This document shows, in pieces, positions 26,637 to 35,195 of a stretch of 64,000 nucleotides of DNA. Made by a program: the position numbers and the translations under genes. This stretch comes from Litorimonas sp965205225 (GTDB taxonomy: Bacteria > Pseudomonadota > Alphaproteobacteria > Caulobacterales > Maricaulaceae). The DNA lies in contig CBDBFZ010000002.1 in NCBI GenBank assembly GCA_965205225.1, positions 806,001 through 870,000 on the forward strand, given 5' to 3'. Position 1 is the stretch's first letter, and each line of letters opens with the position of its first letter. The notes beneath the pieces are model-generated. The model saw only the letters and a list, made by a program, of their open reading frames with translations, was not told where the DNA came from and did not search any database.

Positions 26637-27233
26637 ATGCCTTCTCCTACCCACAAACCCCGCGCCTGGCAGCGTATGCTCTCCGGGCGACGGCTCGATC
26701 TGATCGATCCGAGCCCCCTCGATATTGAAATTAAAGATATCGCCAGAGGCCTCGCCCGGGTCGCGCGCTGGAACGGCCAGACATCGGGGGATCATGCATT
26801 TTCAGTTGCCGAACATAGTGTCGTGGTCGAGGAACTCTTCATCCAACTCTATCCGGATTCGACAGTAGCGGATCGGATGACAGCCTTGCTCCATGACGCG
26901 TCAGAATATGTGATTGGCGATATGATCAGCCCGTTCAAGGCGGTGTTGGGGGATGATTATAAGACGGTCGAGGCGCGGCTGGATGAAGCTGTAAATCGAC
27001 GCTTCGGGCTCACCGCGCCTACGCCAGCTTGGTTGAAAAAGAAGATCAAGCGCTGTGATGTGATCTGTGCCTGGTTTGAGGCGACACAAATTGCGGGGTT
27101 CACTGTCGAGGAGGCGGATCAGTTCTTCATCACGCCTCCGGCCGGCATCCATGTCACAATCGATCCGAAGCCGGTCGTCGCAGCGGAGCGGTTATTTCTT
27201 AAGCGATTCGCTGCGCTCGAAACAACCCTCTAA
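26637..27233 (+). CDS. HD-domain phosphohydrolase, YfbR-like 5'-nucleotidase
   Basis: 198 residues. The HD signature is visible: DHAFSVAEHSV (His ligands), ALLHDASEYVIGD (HD pair) and a later KRCDVICAWFEA with the last Asp. Length and order fit the YfbR-type deoxynucleoside 5'-monophosphatases, though specificity can vary. Ends four bases inside the convergent xerC gene. Confidence 0.8.
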   Translation: MPSPTHKPRAWQRMLSGRRLDLIDPSPLDIEIKDIARGLARVARWNGQTSGDHAFSVAEHSVVVEELFIQLYPDSTVADRMTALLHDASEYVIGDMISPFKAVLGDDYKTVEARLDEAVNRRFGLTAPTPAWLKKKIKRCDVICAWFEATQIAGFTVEEADQFFITPPAGIHVTIDPKPVVAAERLFLKRFAALETTL

Positions 27234-28186
27234 CCGCGAGCGCGGGGGTGCGCGCGGGCATGGATGTCCCGCAGGCGAGAGGTATCGACATCGGTATAGC
27301 GCTGCGTCGTCGATAGGCTGGCATGACCCAGCAATTGCTGGATCGTGCGCAAGTCTCCGCCGCCCGCCAGCAAATGTGTGGCGAAGGAATGCCGCAGCGC
27401 ATGAGGCGTCGCGGATTCGGGCAGGCCGAGAAAAGCGCGTAGCTTCTGCACTTCGCCCTGAATGATGCGCGGTCCTAAGGGACCGCCGCGAACGCCGCGG
27501 AAAAGGGCCGAGCCGTTGGTGAGCGGATAAGGGCATAGGCCGGAATAATGTGTGACTGCATCGCGAATGGCTGGCAGGATCGGAACCATACGGGATTTAC
27601 CGCCCTTGCCCCGAATCATGAGTGTGTCGCCCAATGGGATCACATCTGCTGTTAAACCGAGTGCTTCTGAAATTCGCAGACCCGCACCGTAAGCAAGGCT
27701 CAATATAGCGCTGTTGCGCGCTTCGATCCACGGGTCCGCCCCGTCCATTGATCCAGCCGTAACCAGATCTCGGGCCCCTGCAATGGAGAGCGCTTTGGGA
27801 ACAAGCCGTTGAGTGCGTGGGCCTTTGATCAGGGCGATGGCAGAATTGGCAACATCCCAGCGCCGTTCCAGATAACGGTATAAGGTCCGAATAGCAGAGA
27901 GTAATCGTTGTATGGAGGCTGAGCCCAGACCTGTGCGGCCCGGCCTGTCCTCCCGGCGAAACGCCAGATAGGCGCGAAAGTCTGACGCTGTCAGTCCAGC
28001 CAGAGCCCGAAGCCCTGCAGGCTCGCTGAGATGATTGGTCAGAAAGCTCTGAAAATCGCGAATGTCGCGCCCATAGGCCTCTACCGTCTTCTCAGACAGA
28101 CGCCGCTCGCCGGACAGGTGACCGAGAAAAGTGGCGCGGACTTCATCAGGGCCGATATTGAGTGGAATGTTGGGGTTGGTCGCCAT
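27230..28186 (-). CDS. xerC: Tyrosine recombinase XerC
   Basis: 318 residues. N-terminal SAM-like core-binding domain, then the catalytic set: GAGLRISEALG (Arg), GKGGKSRMVP (Lys), HALRHSFATHLL (His-x-x-Arg) and LGHASLSTTQRYT (His and nucleophile Tyr). Length and the LGHASLSTTQRYTDVD tail are typical of XerC, which resolves chromosome dimers at dif with XerD. Its own promoter region borders the dead istB/HTH stretch. It is a housekeeping recombinase, not an element integrase. Confidence 0.92.
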   Translation of the reverse strand: MATNPNIPLNIGPDEVRATFLGHLSGERRLSEKTVEAYGRDIRDFQSFLTNHLSEPAGLRALAGLTASDFRAYLAFRREDRPGRTGLGSASIQRLLSAIRTLYRYLERRWDVANSAIALIKGPRTQRLVPKALSIAGARDLVTAGSMDGADPWIEARNSAILSLAYGAGLRISEALGLTADVIPLGDTLMIRGKGGKSRMVPILPAIRDAVTHYSGLCPYPLTNGSALFRGVRGGPLGPRIIQGEVQKLRAFLGLPESATPHALRHSFATHLLAGGGDLRTIQQLLGHASLSTTQRYTDVDTSRLRDIHARAHPRARG

Positions 28187-28274
28187 GATCCCATCTGTGC
28201 GACAGGAACCTAAATAAAGCGCAAAAGAATCCTCGCTTTTGACTTTTCGTCACTCGCTCCTCATCTCTGCCGTT

Positions 28275-28410
28275 CTGCGCGCGGCCTGCCAAAAGGGGGT
28301 GCCCGTCAGTTTCGTTACAGCAATATCTCTGGTCCACGAATTGATGGAGGCCAAAGATAAGAAACGCCTGCTGCGATTACAGCGACAATTGGCCAAGATC
28401 AAATTGCTGA
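28275..28410 (+). pseudogene. IS21-type IstB ATPase remnant
   Basis: The frame reads VTAISLVHELMEAKDKKRLL then RLQRQLAKIKLLI, matching the stretch after Walker A in IstB helpers ('FVTAA.LV..L.EA..EKRL.R...QLA..DLLI.DE'). The catalytic Asp-Glu box is missing, and the frame then dissolves into a 17-bp tandem repeat. Transposon fossil. Confidence 0.6.
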
Positions 28411-28421
28411 TCATGTTGGTC

Positions 28422-28499
28422 TTCGGCCTGTTTGCTGCTTCGGCCTGTTTGCTGCTTCGAACTGTTTGCTGCTTCGACCTGTTTGCTGCTTCGATCTGG
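28422..28499. repeat. 17-bp tandem repeat, about 4.6 copies
   Basis: Unit TTCGGCCTGTTTGCTGC at 28422, 28439, then variants TTCGAACTG... at 28456 and TTCGACCTG... at 28473, and a partial unit from 28490. Copies diverge only at two positions. It lies between the istB stump and a broken HTH gene. Confidence 0.92.
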
Positions 28500-28507
28500 C
28501 ACGGAGT

Positions 28508-28726
28508 ATGAACTGTGCATAACGGCTTAAGGCTCTTCGGGCCGATAGGGGCTGGTCGCAGGCAGTTCTAGGCGAACATCTCAACATCTATCGCCAGAGC
28601 GTAAACGCGATTGAGACGGGGCGATATAATCCGTCTCTGCCATTAGCCTTACGCATTGCGCGACTATTCGGCGAGCCCATAAAGGCCATTTTTGATGATG
28701 GTGAGGCTGTGAAGGCTGCGAAGTAG
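28508..28726 (+). pseudogene. XRE-family transcriptional regulator, broken at its start
   Basis: After ATG 28508 there is a TAA at codon 5, then an open frame LKALRADRGWSQAVLGEHLN and RQSVNAIETGRYNPSLPLAL...LFGEPIKAIFDDG to 28726: a 67-residue Cro/C1-type HTH regulator of the YozG type. A GTG at 28516 gives MHNGLR in a second frame, which suggests a single-base deletion just after the start broke the gene. Possibly reactivated by an alternative start, but I see none good. Confidence 0.65.
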
Positions 28727-28801
28727 CACTGCGTTCATCCCGCTCTTGCTGAATGGGGCTGGAACTTTACCGATCGGGTGGGCCAATCTAACGCCGCGAG
28801 T

Positions 28802-30301
28802 ATGAGCAGACTCAATCATCTTCCTGTCATCATCGGTGCTGGCCAGGACAGCCGTCCCGTGCCGGATGATCTGGATAAAGCGTTTGGTCCGGCGGACCTA
28901 GCAGGCCGGGCTCTGTCTCGTGCCTTCGAGGATGCCGGCATTGCGCCGCAAGCGCTCGACATCTGTTTCGGCGTGCGGCTATTTGGCGATAGCGGCCTCG
29001 TCTTTCCCAATCCATTTGGAGGGTCCAACAATTTCCCGGCCAGTATCTGCGCGCGGGCTGGCGCAAGCGCTGAATGGCATGTTTACGACCATGTGGGCGG
29101 ACAAACGCCACAAACTCTGGTCGGGGAAAGTGCTCAATTATTGATGGATGGTAAAGCCAAACTGATTGCGATCACGGGCGCTGAAGCGGCGGCGAATATA
29201 CGGGCTGCACTATGTGCAGGCGCTCAGCCAGACTGGATTGAGACTCGAAATGAACCACTCGATGATCGGGGCCCTACTCCACTATCCAATGATGGAATTG
29301 GCGGGTTTGGAGGATTTCTAATCCATCAGCAGGCCATATCTCACCGGATTTCTGCGCCGATCTATTATTACGCCTTGATGGAAAGTGCCCGTCGCTGGGC
29401 GATGGGTGAGACCAAAGTGGCTTATCGAGGCCATATGTCTGTGATCTGGCAGAAATTTTCTGCTGTCGCCTTGGTGAACCCCTACAGTTTCGTGCGTCAA
29501 TCCGTACTCGGACCAGATATCGTCCGCCCCGGGCCGGACAATCCGATAATAACGACTCCCTATACTAAGGCGATGGTTGCGCGTGACGGAGTCAATCTTG
29601 GGGCGGCGGTCATTCTGTCAACCTATGAGGCGGCCAAACGTCTGGGCGTGCCAACCGACCAGATGACCTTTCTCCACGCGCATGACCAATGTTCCGAACC
29701 GCCTTTGCTACAGCGGGCAAGACTCGACCGGGCTGAGGCTCAGCGGCGCGTTCTGGATAGCACAGCGCACGGTGCCGACATGTATGATCTCTATTCCTGT
29801 TTTCCGGTCATTCCGCTCGAAGCCAGCCGTATTCTCGGCCTGACGGATCAACCACAAAGTCTGACAGGCGGGCTGCCTTTCTTTGGCGGACCTGGGAACA
29901 ATTATTCTCTACACGCGATTGCCGAAGCGCATCATAAGGTTCGCGGGTCTAAACAGACAGCGGTTGTCTACGCCAATGGTGGATTATCATCCAAACATGC
30001 GGTCGGGCTCTATTGCGGAGTGCCACCCTCCCAGGTCACACTGCGCCAGAGTCCAAACCCCGATTTAAGTGTCCGTGTCGAAGAGGGTGAAAATCCGTCC
30101 GGCACCATCGCAGCTTACACAGTCGAATATCGCTGCGGCGAGCCTATGGGCGTATTGTTGATCGGTGAGACGGACGCAGGCGCGCGCTTTTATGCGCGCG
30201 GCGGGATTGGGCTGACCGGCCCGTTCATTGAGGGGGACCCGCTGGGCGAGACAATTCAAACTGAAACCAAAGCCGAACAGAATTTGCTAACCGGGATTTA
30301 A
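28802..30301 (+). CDS. Thiolase-like acetyl-CoA acetyltransferase family protein
   Basis: About 499 residues from ATG 28802. Thiolase fold of the SCP-x-like type: VIIGAGQDSRPV at the N-terminus, THxx-type strands, and TGGLPFFGGPGNNYSLHAIA near residue 365, the glycine-rich signature of this subfamily. The classical catalytic Cys position (CAGAQ around residue 145 is the nearest) is not convincingly the thiolase nucleophile, so condensing activity is uncertain. Probably acts on acyl-CoA in lipid or sterol-like degradation. Faces a convergent acyl-CoA synthetase beyond the small lipoprotein gene. Confidence 0.75.
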   Translation: MSRLNHLPVIIGAGQDSRPVPDDLDKAFGPADLAGRALSRAFEDAGIAPQALDICFGVRLFGDSGLVFPNPFGGSNNFPASICARAGASAEWHVYDHVGGQTPQTLVGESAQLLMDGKAKLIAITGAEAAANIRAALCAGAQPDWIETRNEPLDDRGPTPLSNDGIGGFGGFLIHQQAISHRISAPIYYYALMESARRWAMGETKVAYRGHMSVIWQKFSAVALVNPYSFVRQSVLGPDIVRPGPDNPIITTPYTKAMVARDGVNLGAAVILSTYEAAKRLGVPTDQMTFLHAHDQCSEPPLLQRARLDRAEAQRRVLDSTAHGADMYDLYSCFPVIPLEASRILGLTDQPQSLTGGLPFFGGPGNNYSLHAIAEAHHKVRGSKQTAVVYANGGLSSKHAVGLYCGVPPSQVTLRQSPNPDLSVRVEEGENPSGTIAAYTVEYRCGEPMGVLLIGETDAGARFYARGGIGLTGPFIEGDPLGETIQTETKAEQNLLTGI

Positions 30302-30324
30302 CCCGCGTTCGATATGGCCTCACC

Positions 30325-30933
30325 ATGCTTCGTTCCGGCCTCATTCTGTTTTCCACCACGATCCTGTCTGCCTGTAGTGGGGCTTATTACGGACCACCGA
30401 CGCAAATGATCGGCAACCCGGCGATCCCTCAACCATCGTCTCAATCGCCATTTCTCGCCGACAGGGTCATCTATTCCCAGAAAGATCCGCGTTGGGGTCA
30501 GGACAAGCTTGGTGGGACAAGTGGCAGTTTGGCCCGCGAAGGCTGTGTCGTGACTTCAGTCGCGATGGCGATGACCAATTTGGGGTTTGAAATTGATCCG
30601 GGGGAATTTAATCAACGCCTGACCGAAACCGGGAACTTCACGCCGCGTGGCTGGTTGATCTGGAACGGCGTGTCTGAAGTCAGCGGCGGCAAAGTCCGCG
30701 CGCAATTCTACGATACGGTCAGTGATCCGCTGATTCAATCCTGTCTGGCCAAAGGGAATTATCCGGTGGTGCGCTTTTTCCTGCCGAACGGCCGCGCGCA
30801 TTGGGCGATGATTCTGGGATGGACGGAACAAGGTTACATGATGCGTGACCCCCTTCGCCTGTCTCGTAAACCTCTGATTTTCCCGGGCAATTCCTCAGCG
30901 TTCAAATCTCTGCGCTGTATTGGGCGTGGTTAG
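30325..30933 (+). CDS. C39-like peptidase lipoprotein
   Basis: 202 residues. Signal peptide with lipobox LSAC (Cys17). Peptidase C39-like core: QKDPRWGQDKLG, then EGCVVTSVAMAM with the nucleophile Cys, and RAHWAMILGW with the His, followed by RDPL. The family contains papain-fold cell-surface hydrolases; substrate unknown. Ends inside the stop region of the convergent AMP-ligase gene. Confidence 0.75.
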   Translation: MLRSGLILFSTTILSACSGAYYGPPTQMIGNPAIPQPSSQSPFLADRVIYSQKDPRWGQDKLGGTSGSLAREGCVVTSVAMAMTNLGFEIDPGEFNQRLTETGNFTPRGWLIWNGVSEVSGGKVRAQFYDTVSDPLIQSCLAKGNYPVVRFFLPNGRAHWAMILGWTEQGYMMRDPLRLSRKPLIFPGNSSAFKSLRCIGRG

Positions 30934-32465
30934 CCGAGCAGGACCCGTTTGAGAAGTTTACCGCTTTCTGTGCGCGGCAGTCTCTCCACAATTTCGATCT
31001 CTCGCGGGGCTTTCACAGGGCTGATCCGTTCCCGCGCAAAGGCAATCAATTCGCTGTCCAGCCCGTCCGATTTTGCATCCGGCATCAGTTGGACAAAGGC
31101 CTTCACCCGCTCACCCATATCCTCGCACAGCACGCCGAGCACAGCGGCATCGAGCACCGATGGATGCTCCAGGAGAATATTTTCCGTCTCTTGCGGATAG
31201 ATGTTCACACCGCCTGAAATGATCATATTGGCCTTGCGGTCGGTCAGGAACAGATAGCCATCTTCGTCGACATGTCCGACATCGCCTAGGGTAGAGCGGT
31301 TGGTGTGACGGGCATGGTAGGCGCGCTGCGTTTTGCTGGCATCGCCGTGATATTCGAAATTGCTCTCGCCCGCAAAATAAACCGTGCCAGTCTCACCCGG
31401 CGACAGGTCTTCACCAGTTTCGGAATCGCAGATATGGACGGTGCCGAATACGGCCTTTCCGACGGATCCCGGTTTTTGTAGCCATTCTTGCGTGCTGATG
31501 AAGGTGAGACCATTGCCTTCGGAACCCGCATAATATTCCTGCACAATGGGGCCAAGCCAGTCGATCATGGCGCGCTTGGTATGAATGGGGCACGGCGCGG
31601 CAGCGTGGACCACACAGCCAAGGGAACTGAGGTCATAGCGAGTCCGAAGTGCTTCCGGTTGCTTGAGCAGGCGCACAAACATGGTTGGGACCATTTGCGT
31701 GAAGGTAATCGCGTGACGTTCGATGGCGGCCAGACATGTCTCTTCGCGGAACTTGTCCATGACAAAGACATGTCCGCCCAGCCGCAGCACACTAATGCAA
31801 TAGGCGAGAGGCGCGGCGTGATAGAGCGGGGTCGGCGAAAGATAGCGCGTTTCGGGCGTGACCTTGAATAAGGCTCCGATCAAAGCAACAAATGCAGAGG
31901 CGGTTTCCACGGCCTCATCCGGCAACGCAATCTTGACGCCCTTGGGTCGTCCCGTTGTTCCGGAACTGTAGAGCATTTGCGATCCCGCGCTTTCATCCGG
32001 GATGGGGGTTTCGAGAAAGTCGGCGGCGAAGCGGTCGAAATCAGGTAAGCTGTCAAGCGGATAATCTGTCCAGTAGATGCGATCCGCCATGAGGCCCTCG
32101 CCGCATAGTCGCCCTACGACGTCCGGAGCCTGCCCGACCGCCCCGTCTGTGATCAGCAATTTGGAGTCCGAATCGCGGATAATGTAATTGGTCTCATCAA
32201 AGGACAGGTGTGTCGCCACAGGGACAATGAGCAAGCCCGAGCGCTGGGCGGCCCAGTAGAGCGGCAGGAAGGACAGGCTGTTGCGCTTCCAGATGGCGAA
32301 CCGGTCTCCTCGTTTTAGTCCCAGCGCCCGCAGCGCGTGAGCATAGCGATTGGCGCGCACCTCCAGCTCCGCATAGGTCAGGCTGGCACGCACTTGGCCA
32401 TCCATATCCAGCATTGACACGGCAGGTGCGTCCGGTGTGGTTCTGGCGAACTGTCTTGGATGCAC
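30930..32465 (-). CDS. Acyl-CoA synthetase (AMP-binding ANL superfamily)
   Basis: 511 residues from GTG 32465; AAGGAGA lies 7-13 bases upstream and decides this start. Phosphate-binding YSSGTTGRPKG, adenine loop YYAGSEGNG, and LFLTDRKANMIISGGVNIYP with the hinge and the Asp of motif TD(R/K), ending PRTESGKLLKR with the catalytic Lys. Activates a carboxylic acid to acyl-AMP and acyl-CoA; likely medium/long-chain or aromatic acid; not more precise from sequence. Confidence 0.88.
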   Translation of the reverse strand: MHPRQFARTTPDAPAVSMLDMDGQVRASLTYAELEVRANRYAHALRALGLKRGDRFAIWKRNSLSFLPLYWAAQRSGLLIVPVATHLSFDETNYIIRDSDSKLLITDGAVGQAPDVVGRLCGEGLMADRIYWTDYPLDSLPDFDRFAADFLETPIPDESAGSQMLYSSGTTGRPKGVKIALPDEAVETASAFVALIGALFKVTPETRYLSPTPLYHAAPLAYCISVLRLGGHVFVMDKFREETCLAAIERHAITFTQMVPTMFVRLLKQPEALRTRYDLSSLGCVVHAAAPCPIHTKRAMIDWLGPIVQEYYAGSEGNGLTFISTQEWLQKPGSVGKAVFGTVHICDSETGEDLSPGETGTVYFAGESNFEYHGDASKTQRAYHARHTNRSTLGDVGHVDEDGYLFLTDRKANMIISGGVNIYPQETENILLEHPSVLDAAVLGVLCEDMGERVKAFVQLMPDAKSDGLDSELIAFARERISPVKAPREIEIVERLPRTESGKLLKRVLLG

Positions 32466-32643
32466 GGTCAGTCTCCTTCTGAGATCGCTGTGCAACGAAG
32501 CGGCACAGCGCTGCAAGAAAGGGATCCGGTTATCAGGAATATGGATAGGGGCAGGACTATGGAAGGGGTCAGGACCTCATCTAGGCTATGATTACATTTT
32601 GGGTCTGTCCGAGATGAGGTAGATTTTGTGTTATTGAGGGATT

Positions 32644-32754
32644 ATGAGGAAGGACCGTTTAAGCTGGTATAAGCAGGAACTGTTTTTGAAGGACTGTGAA
32701 TGGCGTTTCAACAACCCCGACCCAGAACGCCAATTATCACAAATAAAACAATGA
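32644..32754 (+). pseudogene. IS1595-family transposase C-terminal remnant A
   Basis: Thirty-six codons and a stop: LFLKDCEWRFNNPDPERQL matches the conserved C-terminus of IS1595/ISXO2 transposases (LKECEWRFNN...QL.QLKQWV). DNA at 32686-32716 is nearly identical to 53219-53254, and the flank at 32807-32829 (GTGTCTATAAAAGC...) resembles 54594-54616, so both are copies of one ancestral element end. Confidence 0.6.
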
Positions 32755-32829
32755 GTTAGAGACAATATAGGTTCGTTATCTGGGACATTTTATATGACAA
32801 GGGACAGTGTCTATAAAAGCTGGGGCACA

Positions 32830-33021
32830 TTAGGAAGCCAGCATTGCAGGTAGTTTCTTCCTAGCTTCTTTTCGGCATTTCGTCCTGAATGATCGCTTAA
32901 ACTCGATCTTATCAAGCCATTTCACATGCTCCGAAGGAATACGCATCCGAGCGTAGTAGGTCGCATTACGTTTATAAAGGTGATTGTATTTTCTCAAAGT
33001 ATTGCTCCATCGCACCCGCAT
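32830..33021 (-). pseudogene. Truncated site-specific integrase (DUF6538-type N-terminus) next to tRNA-Gly
   Basis: Sixty-three codons: HLYKRNATYYARMRIPSEH then IEFKRSFRTKCRKEARKKLP, the N-terminal arm-binding segment of phage-like tyrosine integrases ('R...YY.R.RIP.....GK.E...SL.T....EA'). A stop follows after 63 codons and no catalytic domain remains. It starts 74 bases from the 3' end of the tRNA, the usual spot for an integrase of a tRNA-targeting island. Confidence 0.5.
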
Positions 33022-33094
33022 TGTGTACCACTTAGGTGATCCAAAAGGTCAATTATTACAGATGCTTAAGATAATACTAAATATAATCAGCAAC

Positions 33095-33169
33095 TGGAGC
33101 GGGCGAAGAGATTCGAACCCTCGACCCTCACCTTGGCAAGGTGATGCTCTACCACTGAGCTACGCCCGC
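33095..33169 (-). tRNA. tRNA-Gly (anticodon GCC), CCA encoded
   Basis: Read on the minus strand from 33169: acceptor GCGGGCG pairs with CGCCCGC, D-arm GCTC AGTGGTA GAGC, anticodon arm TCACC TTGCCAA GGTGA with GCC, variable GGGTC, T-arm with TTCGAAT loop, discriminator T and an encoded CCA at 33097-33095. Seventy-five nucleotides with all stems closing (two G-U pairs in the T stem). Confidence 0.96.
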
Positions 33170-33263
33170 ATCGCAGTCATTGAAGCCGGGCGTATATGAA
33201 AGAGCGCGCCACCTTGCAACGTCAAGATTTGAGATTTTGCAGCCCGGTGTCTAGGCCATCAGA

Positions 33264-33776
33264 ATGGACCTTTTACATCCTCAGGAACCCCAGCTCTACA
33301 CGTTACTGGACCGTATGGGCATTGCCTACCAAACTGAGGCGCATGAAGCCGTCTTCACGGTTGCAGAAAGCCGGGACATCAAAGCGCGTCTGCCGGGAGG
33401 TCATTCCAAGAATCTGTTTCTGAAAGATAAGGCCGGACAGTTCGTACTGATCAGCGCACTGGCCAATACGCCGATCAAGCTGAACCAGCTCCATACTCAT
33501 CTGGGAATGAAACGTCTGTCCTTTGGCCGAGAGGACGCGCTGTTTGAGCATCTGGGTGTGCGGCCGGGATCTGTGACTGTCTTTTCCATAATGAATGATA
33601 GAAGCATGCAAGTCCGACTAGTGCTCGACACAGCGCTCTTCGATCAGGAATTCGTCTGGTTTCACCCCCTGCGCAATACGGCCAGCACGCGCGTAAGGCC
33701 TGACGATCTCGTTACGTTCGCCGAAGCCACGGGCCACACCCCACTGCGCCTTGATCTCGCCGCTCTGAGTAGCTAA
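33264..33776 (+). CDS. ProXp-ala/YbaK-family aminoacyl-tRNA deacylase
   Basis: 170 residues. YbaK/PrdX fold: HSKNLFLKDKAG with the catalytic Lys region, SALANTPIKLNQL, FGREDALFEHLG, GSVTVFSIMND and FHPLRNTASTRV. The last block with NTAST is typical of ProXp-ala, a free-standing editing enzyme that removes alanine from mischarged tRNA-Pro. Monocistronic, downstream of tRNA-Gly on the other strand. Confidence 0.85.
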   Translation: MDLLHPQEPQLYTLLDRMGIAYQTEAHEAVFTVAESRDIKARLPGGHSKNLFLKDKAGQFVLISALANTPIKLNQLHTHLGMKRLSFGREDALFEHLGVRPGSVTVFSIMNDRSMQVRLVLDTALFDQEFVWFHPLRNTASTRVRPDDLVTFAEATGHTPLRLDLAALSS

Positions 33777-33839
33777 TGACATAAACTTATCATGAAACTG
33801 AACTATATTCAGGGCCTGTAAGCGGTGAAAGGAAGTCCG

Positions 33840-34235
33840 ATGTTCGATGAAAAACTTGTCCAGACGGCAAAAGCCTTGGCGGAGTACTGCAATAGCAATC
33901 AGGAAGATAAGGGTCTCGATGAGCTGTATGCGCGAAACTGCCAATCCGTTGAAGCGCTTGATATGCCGGGTGGTCCGATGGGCCGGAGAGCTGAAGGGCT
34001 TGATGCCATTCGCGGCAAACATGAATGGTGGTATGCCAATAATGAGGTCCATTCGACATCTGCCGCCGGACCGTTTTTATACGCACCGGACAAGTTTTCC
34101 CTGATCTTCGACATGGATGTCACAGACAAGGCAAGCGGCAATCGTATACAGATGCAGGAAGTGGCCATCTATACGGTCAACTCAGACGGGAAAATTGCCA
34201 AGGAAGAGTTTTTCTATCCGCCGATGGAGGGCTAA
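33840..34235 (+). CDS. NTF2/SnoaL-like fold protein
   Basis: 131 residues from ATG 33840; AGGAAG lies 5 bases before it. Pattern of an alpha+beta cone protein: KALAEYCNSNQEDKGLDELY, AIRGKHEWWYANNEVH, and final strands IQMQEVAIYTVNSDGKIAKEEF. Family members range from isomerases to ligand binders; no active-site assignment is possible. Sits alone 70 bases before the thioredoxin gene. Confidence 0.65.
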   Translation: MFDEKLVQTAKALAEYCNSNQEDKGLDELYARNCQSVEALDMPGGPMGRRAEGLDAIRGKHEWWYANNEVHSTSAAGPFLYAPDKFSLIFDMDVTDKASGNRIQMQEVAIYTVNSDGKIAKEEFFYPPMEG

Positions 34236-34305
34236 CGCTCACTTTCTCGCGACTCTGCCTAAACCCGCCTTGAACCCGCCAGGGCTTTCGCCCATCTAGG
34301 CTCTC

Positions 34306-35187
34306 ATGACAGATCTCGTCAAAGATTCATCCGACCGAGCCTTTATGACTGACGTGATAGAGGCGTCCAAGGAAACACCTGTCGTGGTGGATTTCTGGGC
34401 CCCTTGGTGTGGACCCTGTAAGCAACTCATGCCCGCACTGGAACGGCAGGTGAAAGCCGCCGACGGCAAGGTCAAACTGGTCAAAATCAACATTGACGAA
34501 AATCCCGGCATCGCCGGGCAGCTCGGCGTGCGCAGCATCCCGGCCGTTTTCGCGTTCAAGAATGGGGAACCCGTCGATAAGTTCATGGGCGGGCAGCCAG
34601 AAAGCGAATTGTCGAAATTCATTGGGCGTCTGGCAGGCGATACCGATCCTAAAGAAGAAGCGGAGATCCTTGTGTTGCGGGCTCGCGACAGTCTGACCGC
34701 AGGCGATCCGGGTGGGGCGGCGCAGGATTTTGCGCAAGCCTTACAGCTCGATCCGGAAAATGGCTCCGCTCTGGCCGGTTTGGCGCGGGTCTATCTCAAT
34801 ATGGGCGATCGCGACATAGCCGCCGAAATGGTGCTGAATGCGACAGGGGCGCTTGTTGACCACCCTGAAGTCGCCTCAATCCGCTCCGAACTTGCGCTCG
34901 GCGAAGTCGTACCCTCGCAGGAAGATATGGAATTACGGGATGCAGAAGCCTCCGTGGCAGCGGATGAAACCAATCTGGATAAGCGTCTGGTGTTGGCCAA
35001 AGCCCTCGCGGCGCGCGGTCGACGGGCCGAGGCGGTGGATCACCTGATCTGCTCAATCGGGCGTAACCGTATGCATGATGACGAGGCCGCACGGCACCTT
35101 CTGCTCACGATTTTCGAAGCGGAAGGTCCAGAAAGTGATGTCTCCATCGATGGCCGCCGCCGCCTGTCTTCCATTTTGTTCGCATAA
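34306..35187 (+). CDS. cnoX: CnoX/YbbN-like thioredoxin with C-terminal TPR domain
   Basis: 293 residues. Thioredoxin fold with active-site WCGPC (Cys35, Cys38), followed from about residue 115 by TPR-like helices (GGAAQDFAQALQLDPENGSALAG, then a second repeat region). This architecture is the chaperedoxin CnoX, which protects clients under bleach stress and hands them to chaperones. The E. coli protein lacks the first Cys, while this one has both and may be redox active. Followed at eight bases by the LON-domain gene and then Trm112. Confidence 0.88.
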   Translation: MTDLVKDSSDRAFMTDVIEASKETPVVVDFWAPWCGPCKQLMPALERQVKAADGKVKLVKINIDENPGIAGQLGVRSIPAVFAFKNGEPVDKFMGGQPESELSKFIGRLAGDTDPKEEAEILVLRARDSLTAGDPGGAAQDFAQALQLDPENGSALAGLARVYLNMGDRDIAAEMVLNATGALVDHPEVASIRSELALGEVVPSQEDMELRDAEASVAADETNLDKRLVLAKALAARGRRAEAVDHLICSIGRNRMHDDEAARHLLLTIFEAEGPESDVSIDGRRRLSSILFA

Positions 35188-35195
35188 GCCGCATC

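Noticed and set aside
27230..28186. Tyrosine recombinase considered as an island integrase
   Set aside because: Length, motif set and the position next to housekeeping genes fit XerC; no attachment repeats or cargo adjoin it.
28422..28499. 17-bp repeats considered as a CRISPR array
   Set aside because: Units are directly adjacent with no spacers and no cas genes are present; it is a minisatellite.
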